The notes beneath the pieces were generated by a model. It did not search any database. It was given only the letters and a program-made list of their open reading frames with translations, and was not told where the DNA came from. Made by a program: the position numbers and the translations under genes. Shown here one piece after another: positions 8,508 to 16,317 of a stretch of 38,181 bases of DNA. Every line of letters begins with the position of its first letter. Position 1 is the first letter of the stretch. Location of the stretch: NCBI GenBank assembly GCA_016932935.1, contig JAFGBX010000068.1, positions 1 to 38,181 of the forward strand, given 5' to 3'. The stretch comes from Promethearchaeota archaeon. GTDB lineage: Archaea > Asgardarchaeota > Lokiarchaeia > Sigyniarchaeales > Sigyniarchaeaceae.

Positions 8508-9269
8508 TCAAGTCAGATCGCCGCAAGAGCACCGGGTCTCGTCGACGAGGTCGAGCAGGTCACCGATCCCCGTTATCCCGTCCCTCGTGATGGAGATCTT
8601 GACCAGCTGCATGGCTGGCAGCAGTCGCTCCACGACCTCCGCCGCGCGGGATGCGAACTCCGTGAGCTGCCCGCGCGTCGCGTCCAGGACGCGCTCCCTC
8701 AGTGCCTTCCCGTCGCCGATGTAGGACTCGGTGGCAGGAAGCAAGAGGTCTGCCTTCGACACGGCGTGCAGTAGCGGCGCGTGGATGGTCAGTTGCAAGC
8801 CCGTCAGGGTGAGGAGCAGGAATGCGAAGCTGGAGGGCGTGTTGATGAGATCCCCGGGCAACAAGAACACGGCGAGGATGTCGTCGAACAACTTCTTTAT
8901 GCTGTCGATCAGCAGGTTGCCAACCTCCGAGAATATCAGCGGTTCGAGCTGCCCCGGCGCGTCGATGATGGCGAGGTCGGAATGCGTGTGCTCCAGGTCG
9001 GCGAATAGCGCCTCGACATGTCCAGCTAGGATCCCGTAGGCCTTTACTATGGCGCCGTTCGGCCCTAGGCCGTGCTCCTCCATGACCTTTTCGACCGTGA
9101 CTATCGACCGGACGTCGACATCCCACGGGAAGTCGTCGCGGGAGCCGGGATCGAGGTTACAAGACCTGACGTCGTTATATTTGCGAGATAGGCGGGCGTA
9201 ATCGCATAGCGCCTTCACGAGCGTCGTCTTGCCAGAGCCCGCCGGGCCGAGCACAAGTATCGTCGTCAC
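8508..9269 (-). CDS. GPN-loop GTPase
   Basis: A 253-residue P-loop GTPase. The Walker A motif GPAGSGKTT is at residues 8-16, the NLDPGSRD segment (~38-45) matches the family's NLDPA motif, the defining Gly-Pro-Asn insert is at 69-71 (GLGPNG), and DAPGQLE is the G3 motif (usually DTPGQ/DxPGQ). Members form homodimers that close around GTP. The eukaryotic relatives assemble RNA polymerase II; the role in archaea is not settled. The length is normal for archaeal members. The gene converges with the VOC gene (nine bases apart) and is divergent from eL33, with which it probably shares the AT-rich region at 9316-9327. Confidence 0.93.
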   Translation of the reverse strand: MTTILVLGPAGSGKTTLVKALCDYARLSRKYNDVRSCNLDPGSRDDFPWDVDVRSIVTVEKVMEEHGLGPNGAIVKAYGILAGHVEALFADLEHTHSDLAIIDAPGQLEPLIFSEVGNLLIDSIKKLFDDILAVFLLPGDLINTPSSFAFLLLTLTGLQLTIHAPLLHAVSKADLLLPATESYIGDGKALRERVLDATRGQLTEFASRAAEVVERLLPAMQLVKISITRDGITGIGDLLDLVDETRCSCGDLT

Positions 9270-9315
9270 TGCATGTCGCCCCCTGGGCGTAGATTATTGC
9301 CGCGGGTTTTTCCGG

Positions 9316-9327
9316 TAAAATATTAAA
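9316..9327 (+). promoter_or_regulatory. TATA-like box upstream of eL33
   Basis: TAAAATATTAAA stands out in GC-rich DNA, with CCGG just before it where a BRE element would lie. It is about 47-58 bases before the ATG of eL33, giving a leader near 25 bases. The region also faces the divergent GPN GTPase gene, 47 bases away, so it may drive both. Confidence 0.55.
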
Positions 9328-9373
9328 CGCCCCAGGGCTTTTAACACCCTAACGCGGCAATGGTTAGAGGATC

Positions 9374-9661
9374 ATGTCCCAACTCCCCATCATCCAATCG
9401 AAAGGTGTCATCACTTCCTTCAAGCGCGGTCGCTCTCGGGTGCACGAGTCGACCATCCTCTGCAAGATCGACGGGTTCGACGACCGCAAGGCAGCGGCCG
9501 CCTTGATCGGCCACTGGGTCGAGTGGACGTCGGAGACTGGCATCAAGATCCGCGCCAAGATCACCCGCACCCACGGAATCAAGGGCGTCGTGCGAGCACA
9601 CCTGCCAGGGAAAGGTATCCCCGGCAGCGCGCTCGGCTCCCCCATCGTCGTCGTGAAATGA
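9374..9661 (+). CDS. rpl35ae: Ribosomal protein eL33 (L35Ae)
   Basis: A 95-residue basic protein with the full L35Ae pattern: GVITSFKRGRSRVHEST at the N-terminus, KIDGFDDRKAAAALIGHWVEW in the middle, then IRAKITRTHGIKGVVRAHL and a C-terminal PGxALGS. It is a small beta-barrel protein of the large ribosomal subunit shared by eukaryotes and only part of the archaea, so it helps with placement: it is known in Asgard archaea, Thermococcales and several TACK lineages and missing from many Euryarchaeota. The start at ATG 9374 gives the normal length. It is monocistronic here, with a TATA-like box upstream and a convergent membrane-protein gene 40 bases downstream. Confidence 0.95.
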   Translation: MSQLPIIQSKGVITSFKRGRSRVHESTILCKIDGFDDRKAAAALIGHWVEWTSETGIKIRAKITRTHGIKGVVRAHLPGKGIPGSALGSPIVVVK

Positions 9662-9701
9662 CCCGTTAGCGTGGTCTACACCACATCGAAGGCGCTGGCA
9701 A

Positions 9702-10616
9702 TCACAACGCGTCCGCCTTGCGGGATTCCCTTATCTTCTCCAAGAATTTAACGATGCGTTCCCTCGTAGCATCGTCCGGCTCCAGCTTGACCAGCACGCT
9801 TGCCAAGTGCTCGACGTCATAACCATAAACCTCCACGTAGAGGGTGCGCAAGACCACGACGAAGAACGATGTGCTCAAGCCCAGGCTTATCAATTGACTC
9901 AAGCTGATGTGCCCGGTGACCGGGCCCTCCACGCTGATGCCGGGCAAGGGAACCACGATCACGTTCAGCTGCAGCTGGCTGACCATGTCGATGAAGTTCA
10001 GCACGAGGAGGAGGATGTAGAGCAAGATGTTGATGATCGTGAACCTCTCGAACTTCTGCTGCGCGGGGCACCAGAGCGTGTACTTCTTGTGTTTCGGGAG
10101 GGGCATGATTATCGATAAATCCTCGTCCCCATCGGCCGCGGGATCCATGGCGCTCTTTTTCTCCTCGGTGAACAGCTCGATGCGTGCCGTCAGCCACGCC
10201 TTGTTGGAGGCCACGTGGAAGCACGAGATGAACGTGATCGTGATCAAGAACGAGAAGATCTTGAAGACGGGTGCGAAGAAATTCGGGGACAGCCTCGCCT
10301 CGTACCCCAGCGCGACCGTGAGCAGCAGGTCGATAATATATCCCACGAAGAACACGCCGTGCATGTACCCCTCGTCGCCGAGGGGGTGCTGGAACATGGC
10401 GATGCCCTGGATGTTCGTGTTGGGTTTCGTGATGGCAAGGATGTCGAATAATATGGAGAAGAAGCCCAGGGACGCCGGGACTAGAAGGAAGAACGCGCCC
10501 GGGCCCCACCCCTGGCTCAGGATGATGACGCAACACGCAAGCGTGATGGCCATGGTTCCCAGGATCGAGTGGTTGAGCAGCACGTCCTTGGTGCCGACTC
10601 GCTCGGCGCGTTCCAT
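9702..10616 (-). CDS. Multi-pass membrane protein of unknown function
   Basis: A 304-residue protein that I do not recognise. Hydrophobic stretches that could cross the membrane lie at about residues 17-36, 38-60, 88-105, 118-140, 195-220 and 240-262, giving five or six helices with a charged cytoplasmic loop (EEKKSAMDPAADGDEDLS, ~150-170) and a charged C-terminal tail (~270-304) with no membrane segment. There is no signal peptide apart from the first helix, no catalytic motif and no transporter signature. It converges with eL33 and is divergent from the helicase. A structural or accessory membrane role is as likely as transport. Confidence 0.65.
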   Translation of the reverse strand: MERAERVGTKDVLLNHSILGTMAITLACCVIILSQGWGPGAFFLLVPASLGFFSILFDILAITKPNTNIQGIAMFQHPLGDEGYMHGVFFVGYIIDLLLTVALGYEARLSPNFFAPVFKIFSFLITITFISCFHVASNKAWLTARIELFTEEKKSAMDPAADGDEDLSIIMPLPKHKKYTLWCPAQQKFERFTIINILLYILLLVLNFIDMVSQLQLNVIVVPLPGISVEGPVTGHISLSQLISLGLSTSFFVVVLRTLYVEVYGYDVEHLASVLVKLEPDDATRERIVKFLEKIRESRKADAL

Positions 10617-10709
10617 AGCGTTCCCCGTCGGGTTGTTCCGCGAAGGTCGTGAAAGACTCGTGTTTCTAATACGTTCGAGGAATGTTAGAAATTAAAAGCT
10701 CTTGCTAGG

Positions 10710-10718
10710 ATATTAAAG
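10710..10718 (+). promoter_or_regulatory. TATA-like box upstream of the helicase gene
   Basis: ATATTAAAG lies ~47 bases before the GTG start at 10757. A second AT-rich stretch (AAATTAAAAG, ~10689-10698) is nearby and could serve the divergent membrane-protein gene. Confidence 0.45.
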
Positions 10719-10756
10719 CAAAAGTATTCACGCGAGGCATCGCGATTCCAGGCAAG

Positions 10757-12787
10757 GTGAGCACGGCGACGATCGGCCCCGACAAGTTGTTCCCATTCAA
10801 GCGCTTCCGCGACGAGCAAGAGGCGTTCATTACGAAGACATACGAGACGCTGGAAGCGGGGAACCACGTGATCGCTTCCGCGCCAAACGGGTTCGGAAAG
10901 ACCATATCCGTCTTGTGCGCGACGCTACCCGTGGCGATCGAGAACGATTTGAAGGTCGTGTATTGCTGCCGCACGCACGTGCAGAACTCGCGCGTCATCA
11001 CAGAGCTCGAAGCGATACACAAACACTTGCTGGGCAATCGAATCGTGGACGACGCCAGCACGATAGCAGTGGATTACTCGGGCGTGAGTTTGCGCGGACG
11101 AAACGAGATGTGCTTCAAGGACCAGATTCGGGAGACCGACTTGAGCCCGGGTGATTCCGCAGCCGTGTGCGCACAGCTCCGGAAGGACAGCCGCTGCAAG
11201 TACTACAAGAACTTCCAGAAGCTCTTGGCGGGTGCGGAGCACGCGTCCGAGCCGGTCCTGGAGCGGCACGCGCTCGATTCCGACGCCATCATCGCGGCGT
11301 GCACGGCGAAGGGAATCTGCCCGTATTTCTTCAGCCGCGACCTCCTCAAATCTGCACGGGTCTCCGTGGGAAATTACCAATGGTTCTTCAACCCATGGAT
11401 CCAAGACAGGTTCCTGGAATCCATTGGGGTCGGAATCGAGGACGTACTCCTCGTGATCGACGAGGCACACAACCTTCCCTCGCTTTCCGAGGAGATCCAC
11501 TCGTTGCGGATGGGCAAGTTCACGATCACGTCCGCGAGGAAGGAGATGCGCGATTACTTCCCGGGCGAACCGGGGCTGGAGCCCGCGGAGCTGTTGCTGC
11601 GCGCGTCCGAGGATCTTTTCGACTCGTACGAGCGCGGGCTGAGGAACCAGGAGGAAATCGAGATCGACGCCCGTGCGATCATCCAACACCTGCAATCATC
11701 GACCCGATCGAGTTTAGCGGGTGCGATCGAGCTGCTCGATGACCGGGGCGACGAGATCCAGAAGCAGAAGCTCGAGACGGGGCGTAAGAGCCCGCGATCG
11801 TTCTGCAAAGCCGTCGCCCAGTTCTGGTCTGAGTGGCAGTCGTCCACGATGGACAAGGCCGCCTTCTACCACTGCTTCTCGACGGATAGGGGCCGCAAGT
11901 ACTCGTCGAATTACACGTTCGAGGCCGTTTGCCTCGATCCCGGGCTCGTGGGCATCAAGAAGATAATGGACAACGTGTATGCGTCCATTTCCTTGTCCGG
12001 CACGATCATCCCGGAAGCCTATTCTGCCATATGCCGCGTGCCTCGTCCTGAAATCCTGCGCATGAACTCGCCGTTCGATCCGGCTCACGTGAAGACGATC
12101 ATCCTCGATGACGTCTCGACGGCGAAGGGCCAGCGGAGCGAGGAGATGTACCGGACCTACCTGGGGAAGATCGTCGAGATGGCCCGGGCGACCCCGAAGA
12201 ACTCCGCCGCCTTCTGCGCGTCGTACGGCGTCTTGCGGGGCATCGTGGACGCCGGGTTCGAGGGCGCCATCCGGCACATCGGACGCTTTCCCCTCGTGGA
12301 GAAGGAGGGTGGGAGCTCGTCGGAGAACGATGACTTGATCGCCCAATACAAGGAGTACTCGCGGGTATCCGACGGGGCGGTGCTCCTGGGCGTGACCGGG
12401 GGCAGGAACTCGGAGGGGGAGGACTTCCCCGGCGACGAGATGAACGCGGTGATGGTCGTCGGCGTCCCGTACGCGACGCCGACCCCCCGCGTCAAGAAAA
12501 AGATCGAATACTACGACGTCGCGTTCGAGGACAACCGGGGTTGGTCGCTTGCCTACGAGATCCCGGCCGTCCAGAAGGCAAACCAGGCATGTGGTCGGCC
12601 CATCCGCACGCTCGACGACCGCGCCGTGATCGTCCTCGCGGACGCACGTTTCAAGAAGGACAAGATACTAGCGCTGCTATCGCCCTGGATCTTGCGGAAC
12701 ATTTGCGCCATTAAGGACGTTCCCGGTCACCTGTATGCCTCCATCGAGAGATTCTTCGCCGGTGCGGCGCAGAACGGCTGCACGTGA
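10757..12787 (+). CDS. XPD/Rad3-family Fe-S DNA helicase
   Basis: A 676-residue superfamily 2 helicase that unwinds DNA 5' to 3' in its family. Walker A is unusual, APNGFGKT with Lys48, where the family normally has APTGxGKT. An iron-sulfur insert follows with cysteines at 119, 138, 147 and 188, a spacing close to XPD's. The DEAH box is D235-H238 (VIDEAHNLP). Helicase domain 2 shows the motif LSGTIIP (~413-420), then GRNSEGEDFPG (~551-561), and motif VI is QACGRPIRT (~617-625). The GTG start at 10757 is placed just before the Q-motif-like FRDEQEAF and matches TATA spacing. XPD in nucleotide excision repair is one role, but archaea often carry several XPD/DinG-like paralogues, so the exact role is uncertain. 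Confidence 0.88.
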   Translation: MSTATIGPDKLFPFKRFRDEQEAFITKTYETLEAGNHVIASAPNGFGKTISVLCATLPVAIENDLKVVYCCRTHVQNSRVITELEAIHKHLLGNRIVDDASTIAVDYSGVSLRGRNEMCFKDQIRETDLSPGDSAAVCAQLRKDSRCKYYKNFQKLLAGAEHASEPVLERHALDSDAIIAACTAKGICPYFFSRDLLKSARVSVGNYQWFFNPWIQDRFLESIGVGIEDVLLVIDEAHNLPSLSEEIHSLRMGKFTITSARKEMRDYFPGEPGLEPAELLLRASEDLFDSYERGLRNQEEIEIDARAIIQHLQSSTRSSLAGAIELLDDRGDEIQKQKLETGRKSPRSFCKAVAQFWSEWQSSTMDKAAFYHCFSTDRGRKYSSNYTFEAVCLDPGLVGIKKIMDNVYASISLSGTIIPEAYSAICRVPRPEILRMNSPFDPAHVKTIILDDVSTAKGQRSEEMYRTYLGKIVEMARATPKNSAAFCASYGVLRGIVDAGFEGAIRHIGRFPLVEKEGGSSSENDDLIAQYKEYSRVSDGAVLLGVTGGRNSEGEDFPGDEMNAVMVVGVPYATPTPRVKKKIEYYDVAFEDNRGWSLAYEIPAVQKANQACGRPIRTLDDRAVIVLADARFKKDKILALLSPWILRNICAIKDVPGHLYASIERFFAGAAQNGCT

Positions 12788-12881
12788 CAGGTCCCTGATC
12801 CATCGTGCGCGAAGGAAGGGGCGTCAATCGAGCCCAGATGTTCGGGCGGCGTGTAGATACGGGGACGGAGGCCGAAAGAAC

Positions 12882-12936
12882 CGCGGGAACAACTTTCTTA
12901 GGTTGGGAGTGGTAACTCCTAAACAACCATCCCGCG
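12882..12936 (+). ncRNA. Nested hairpin in the leader of the GH57 gene
   Basis: Three nested perfect stems lie in one 55-base stretch: CGCGGGA (12882-12888) with TCCCGCG (12930-12936); GGTTG (12901-12905) with CAACC (12924-12928); and GGAGT (12906-12910) with ACTCC (12915-12919) around a GGTA loop. The structure ends 29 bases before the ATG at 12966, in the 178-base gap after the helicase stop. It could be a regulatory leader (riboswitch-like or thermosensor-like), a small RNA, or a terminator of the helicase gene. I know of no matching riboswitch class. The rest of the gap shows no gene. Confidence 0.5.
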
Positions 12937-12965
12937 TTCGTTTCGATTCCGGGACCCGCCGAGTG

Positions 12966-14312
12966 ATGCCCATGGATAGACCACAGACCAGCAACCAGCT
13001 CAACGGGAAGACGGTAGGTAAGTGCTTCTGGGCGCCCTTCTTGCATTTTTACCAACCGCCGACCCAGGACGTGCACATTTTGAAGGAGATCAACGAGGAA
13101 TGTTACGTGCCGCTGTTCTCGATGTTCCTCGACAACCCGGAATTCAAGTGCACGTTCAACATAAACACGGTTCTCCTGGATCTGCTGGCGGATCACGGAT
13201 TGACCCACACGATCGATCTCCTCAAGAAACTCGTGGCAAAAGATCAGGTCGAAATCGTGGGCTCGGGAAAGTTCCACCCCATCCTTCCCTTGATACCCAA
13301 ACAGGAGGTGCTGCACCAGATCGAGATGCAAGAGGACGACCTGAAGCGGACGTTCCCGGGGTGGAGCAAGGGCGGGTTCTACCCGCCAGAGATGGCGATA
13401 TCCCCCGGCATCGCCTCCCTCGTCTCCCAGGAGGGCTACAAGTGGGTGCTCTCGAGCGGGATCGCTTGCCCCTCCGAATGGGCGTTCGACAAGATCTACA
13501 CGAACGCGGAGGGGCACGCGCACCTGTTCTTCCGGGACGACGTCATCTCCAACGAGGTGTCGTTCAAGAAGATCTCGGTCGAGTTCTTCATCGAGAAGCT
13601 CAAGGTCTTGTACAGCACCCCGCATTACATCATCACGGCGCAAGACGGCGAGACGTTCGGCCACCATGCCAAGGGCTACGAGAAGGCGTTCCTGGAGAAG
13701 GCGATGCGCATGGCGATCGAGGACGACGACATCGAGCTCGTCTTCATCTCGGACCTGCCGGCCCACTTCAAGGCCGGCGGCAAGGTCAGACCCGTGGCCT
13801 CGAGCTGGAGCACGTCCCAGAGCGACCTGGACTACAACAACCCTTACCCGCTCTGGAACCACCCCGACAACCCGTTACACCGGATCCAGTTCAAGTTCCT
13901 CAAGAACATCTTCGAGCTGGTCTACATGCTAGAGGGCAGCGGCGGGGACAAGCCCGTCCAGGAGGCCACGACCGCGCGGTACTTCCTCGACCGAGGCCTC
14001 CATTCCTGCCAGTTCTGGTGGGCGAGCGCGCGGCCCATGTGGTCGCCGAACATGGTCTTGAAAGGGGCCGAGCTCCTGCTGCGCGCGGCGTTCAACGCCC
14101 GCATCGGGATCATAGACACGTTCCACCAGAAGGGCGCGATCGCCGAATCGGAGGAAAACTTCGACCAGGTGAGCCAGTACTATTCCTTGCTGCTGCAAGA
14201 GATCACGAAGATGGAACAACTCATCGCGGGCAAGCGCGCGGCGCAAGAGTCCTTGTTCGAGAGCTTGTTCACGAGTGACAAGGATGCGACCGGTGGTGCT
14301 TCCAAGAAATGA
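12966..14312 (+). CDS. GH57 glycoside hydrolase (alpha-amylase/glucan-processing type)
   Basis: A 448-residue protein of glycoside hydrolase family 57, which cleaves or transfers alpha-glucans with retention. The start at FLHFYQPP is the usual first strand. The region GGFYPPEMA carries the likely nucleophile Glu142, and TAQDGETFGHH carries the likely acid/base Asp227. A frame open further upstream to 12735 overlaps the helicase and encodes nothing GH57-like, so ATG 12966 (or 12972) is preferred. No signal peptide is visible, so it acts in the cytoplasm. Its stop overlaps the dehydroquinate synthase start (ATGA), showing translational coupling. Specificity (amylase, branching or other) cannot be set. 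The structured leader before it may regulate it. Confidence 0.85.
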   Translation: MPMDRPQTSNQLNGKTVGKCFWAPFLHFYQPPTQDVHILKEINEECYVPLFSMFLDNPEFKCTFNINTVLLDLLADHGLTHTIDLLKKLVAKDQVEIVGSGKFHPILPLIPKQEVLHQIEMQEDDLKRTFPGWSKGGFYPPEMAISPGIASLVSQEGYKWVLSSGIACPSEWAFDKIYTNAEGHAHLFFRDDVISNEVSFKKISVEFFIEKLKVLYSTPHYIITAQDGETFGHHAKGYEKAFLEKAMRMAIEDDDIELVFISDLPAHFKAGGKVRPVASSWSTSQSDLDYNNPYPLWNHPDNPLHRIQFKFLKNIFELVYMLEGSGGDKPVQEATTARYFLDRGLHSCQFWWASARPMWSPNMVLKGAELLLRAAFNARIGIIDTFHQKGAIAESEENFDQVSQYYSLLLQEITKMEQLIAGKRAAQESLFESLFTSDKDATGGASKK

Positions 14313-15427
14313 AGGAAAAGAGGGTCATATTCGAGGTCACGGGCAGCTGGGCGGCTGCCAAGCCGGTCTACGTCGAGGCCATCACGGCGGGCTTCACGAC
14401 CTTCGTCGTCCGCGAGGCGGGCGACGCCAGGAACCTGCGTGGCCTCGGCAAGGTCGAAATAATCTCCCCCCTTCCGGAGGCGGAGCCGGACTACCTACTC
14501 CTCGACGCAGTCCCCTCCAGCCCCGGCAAGCCGCAGCTCGACGCGTTCTTCTCGAGCCCGCTTAAAAAGTGCGTCCACCTCTCGCTGGGCTCCAAGGGCG
14601 ACGAGGAGTTGGTGGTCGACATCGCGGGCAAGGGTGCGGGCATGGTCATCGTCGACGCGACGGACTGGCGGGTCATCCCGCTCGAGAACCTGATCGCCGA
14701 GCTGCAGAAGCGGAGCACGCTGCTCGCGGGGCACGTGGAGGGCGTCGACGAGGCCCGGCTGTTCTTCGAGACCCTCCAGGTCGGGGTCGACGGCGTGTTC
14801 CACGTCATCGACGCGGCTGGCGGGAAGGCCGCCGGGTTCGACTTCGGCCCGTGGAAGCGCCTCGTGTCGAGCACGGAGTCGATCCCCATCGGGACGGCCA
14901 CGATAACTCGCATCGAGGACGTGGGATCGGGCGACCGCGTGTGCGTCGATACGATCTCCATGCTAGAGCAAGGCGAGGGTATGCTCGTCGGAAACCACGC
15001 CCGCGGGTTCTTCCTCGTGCACGGCGAGGTGAGCGACACGGAGTTCGTCAACGCTCGCCCGTTCCGGGTGAACGCCGGCGCGGTTCACTCCTACACGCTG
15101 CGGGCCGGGAACAAGACGGCCTACCTGTCGGAGCTCAAGGCTGGCGAGCCGGTCATGGTCGTCGACTGGAAGGGGCACACGAGGGTGACCCGCGTCGGTC
15201 GTGCCAAGATAGAGACCCGCCCGATGCTGCTCGTCGAGGGCGAGGTCGGGGGCGAGACCATCTCCGCGGTGTTGCAGAACGCTGAGACCATATGCCTCGT
15301 TGACGAGACGGGGAACCAGCGATCGATCTCGAAGCTCAAGGTTGGCGATAAGGTGAAGGCGTTCGTGACCGGCGAGAAGGGACGCCACTTCGGAAAAAAC
15401 ATAGAGGAAAAGGTAATAGAGAAATAG
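14309..15427 (+). CDS. aroB': 3-dehydroquinate synthase II (archaeal AroB')
   Basis: A 372-residue enzyme of the archaeal alternative shikimate route. It converts 2-amino-3,7-dideoxy-D-threo-hept-6-ulosonate, made from aspartate semialdehyde and a ketohexose phosphate, to 3-dehydroquinate with NAD. Diagnostic segments are GDRVCVDTISMLEQGEGMLVG (~209-229), HARGFFLVHGEVSDTEFV and ARPFRVNAGAVHSY. The length matches the family. The ATG at 14309 overlaps the GH57 stop, so the two are co-translated, an unexpected partner for a shikimate gene. An aspartate-semialdehyde dehydrogenase is in the same window (33.7-34.8 kb) and could supply the substrate. The aldolase AroA' and other aro genes are not in the window. 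Confidence 0.93.
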   Translation: MKEKRVIFEVTGSWAAAKPVYVEAITAGFTTFVVREAGDARNLRGLGKVEIISPLPEAEPDYLLLDAVPSSPGKPQLDAFFSSPLKKCVHLSLGSKGDEELVVDIAGKGAGMVIVDATDWRVIPLENLIAELQKRSTLLAGHVEGVDEARLFFETLQVGVDGVFHVIDAAGGKAAGFDFGPWKRLVSSTESIPIGTATITRIEDVGSGDRVCVDTISMLEQGEGMLVGNHARGFFLVHGEVSDTEFVNARPFRVNAGAVHSYTLRAGNKTAYLSELKAGEPVMVVDWKGHTRVTRVGRAKIETRPMLLVEGEVGGETISAVLQNAETICLVDETGNQRSISKLKVGDKVKAFVTGEKGRHFGKNIEEKVIEK

Positions 15428-15435
15428 AAACCTCC

Positions 15436-15445
15436 TTTTTGCCTT
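15436..15445 (+). terminator. T-run after the aroB' operon
   Basis: TTTTTGCCTTT-type T-rich sequence begins nine bases after the aroB' stop at 15427, the usual form of an archaeal terminator. It sits at the junction with a convergent gene. Confidence 0.35.
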
Positions 15446-16296
15446 TAGATCAAGGACTCGACGAGCCGGAGGTACCGGATGCACTCCTCCGCGTACTGGT
15501 CGGCCTCCGGCCTCGCGGACGACATCGAGGCGTAGACGTCCGCTGCAGTCGGGGGGAGCGGCTCGCAGGCCAGCGAGCCGTTGAAGTCGATGTCCTTGAG
15601 CGCCCGCATGATCTCGAACCAGTCGGTCATACCCCGCCCCGTGCTCTTGCGGTTCGAGTCCGCGACGTGGCAGTGGATCAAGTCCTTGCCCGCGGCGCGG
15701 ATCGCGTCTCCGTTGTTGCTCTCCTCTATGTTGCAGTGGAAAAAATCGAGCATCATCTTGACCTGCGGGTGGTTCAGTTTCTTCAGCAAGACGAGTGCTT
15801 GGTCGCCGCGCTGTAGGAAGGCGTTCTCGTACCGGTTTATGGGCTCGATCGCGAACATGATCCTCCCCGTCTGCTTCGCGAAGTCGCCGATCTCCCTCAA
15901 TGCCTCGACGCACTTGTTCTGGTTCTCCTCGGTCCACCCGTCGGTCACGTTCGCGACGCCGGACGGCACGCTGAGTAAGAGCTTGGCACCCAGCTCCTCG
16001 CCGATGCTCAAGCTGCCCTTGATGTAGTCGAGGGTCTGTTTAACCACGTCCGGATCGTTGTCGATGAGGTTCCTCCGGTGATCCTTGTCGGCGGCTCCCG
16101 TCATCATCGTGCAGACGGACGCGACGGGCATGCTGTATTTCCCCATGAAGGCCTTGGCTTGCGCCTCGTCGAACTTCGTTGGATCCTCGATCATGAGCTC
16201 GATGGCGTCGTAGCCGTACTTCTTGAGCCGCTGGAACGCCTTCTCCAGCGGTTCGGTACCGTAGATCCAGTTGCTGATTTCGTAGGTGATGTGCAT
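15445..16296 (-). CDS. D-tagatose/D-psicose 3-epimerase-family ketose 3-epimerase
   Basis: A 283-residue TIM-barrel sugar epimerase. The Mn-binding and catalytic residues are in the family's exact spacing: E151 (IEPINRYE), D184 (MMLDFFH), H210 (LIHCHVADSNR, with R216) and E245 (LACEPL). Each is one position before the corresponding residue of Pseudomonas cichorii D-tagatose 3-epimerase (E152, D185, H211, E246). The length is normal. The family interconverts free ketohexoses at C3; related hydroxypyruvate isomerases and inosose enzymes share the fold, but the exact residue match favours a ketose 3-epimerase. The substrate is not fixed. A strong Shine-Dalgarno site precedes the ATG at 16296, and the RING-like gene lies upstream on the same strand. 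Confidence 0.85.
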   Translation of the reverse strand: MHITYEISNWIYGTEPLEKAFQRLKKYGYDAIELMIEDPTKFDEAQAKAFMGKYSMPVASVCTMMTGAADKDHRRNLIDNDPDVVKQTLDYIKGSLSIGEELGAKLLLSVPSGVANVTDGWTEENQNKCVEALREIGDFAKQTGRIMFAIEPINRYENAFLQRGDQALVLLKKLNHPQVKMMLDFFHCNIEESNNGDAIRAAGKDLIHCHVADSNRKSTGRGMTDWFEIMRALKDIDFNGSLACEPLPPTAADVYASMSSARPEADQYAEECIRYLRLVESLI

Positions 16297-16303
16297 ATTC
16301 TTT

Positions 16304-16310
16304 ACCTCCT
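16304..16310 (-). promoter_or_regulatory. Strong Shine-Dalgarno site for the ketose epimerase
   Basis: On the minus strand AGGAGGT lies 7 bases before the ATG at 16296. It is the clearest ribosome-binding site in the window, where most genes lack one, and it fixes the start. It suggests the epimerase is translated as an internal gene of an operon that begins with the RING-like gene. Confidence 0.7.
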
Positions 16311-16317
16311 GTTGGAT

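Noticed and set aside
12735-12965. N-terminal extension of the first GH57 gene
   Set aside because: It overlaps the helicase end and the structured leader and encodes Arg-rich sequence unlike GH57; ATG 12966 gives a normal N-terminus.
12882-12966. Possible tRNA gene, since the outer stem has 7 bp and TTCGATTCC follows
   Set aside because: The inner stems do not form D, anticodon and T arms, and the T-like sequence lies outside the 7-bp stem.
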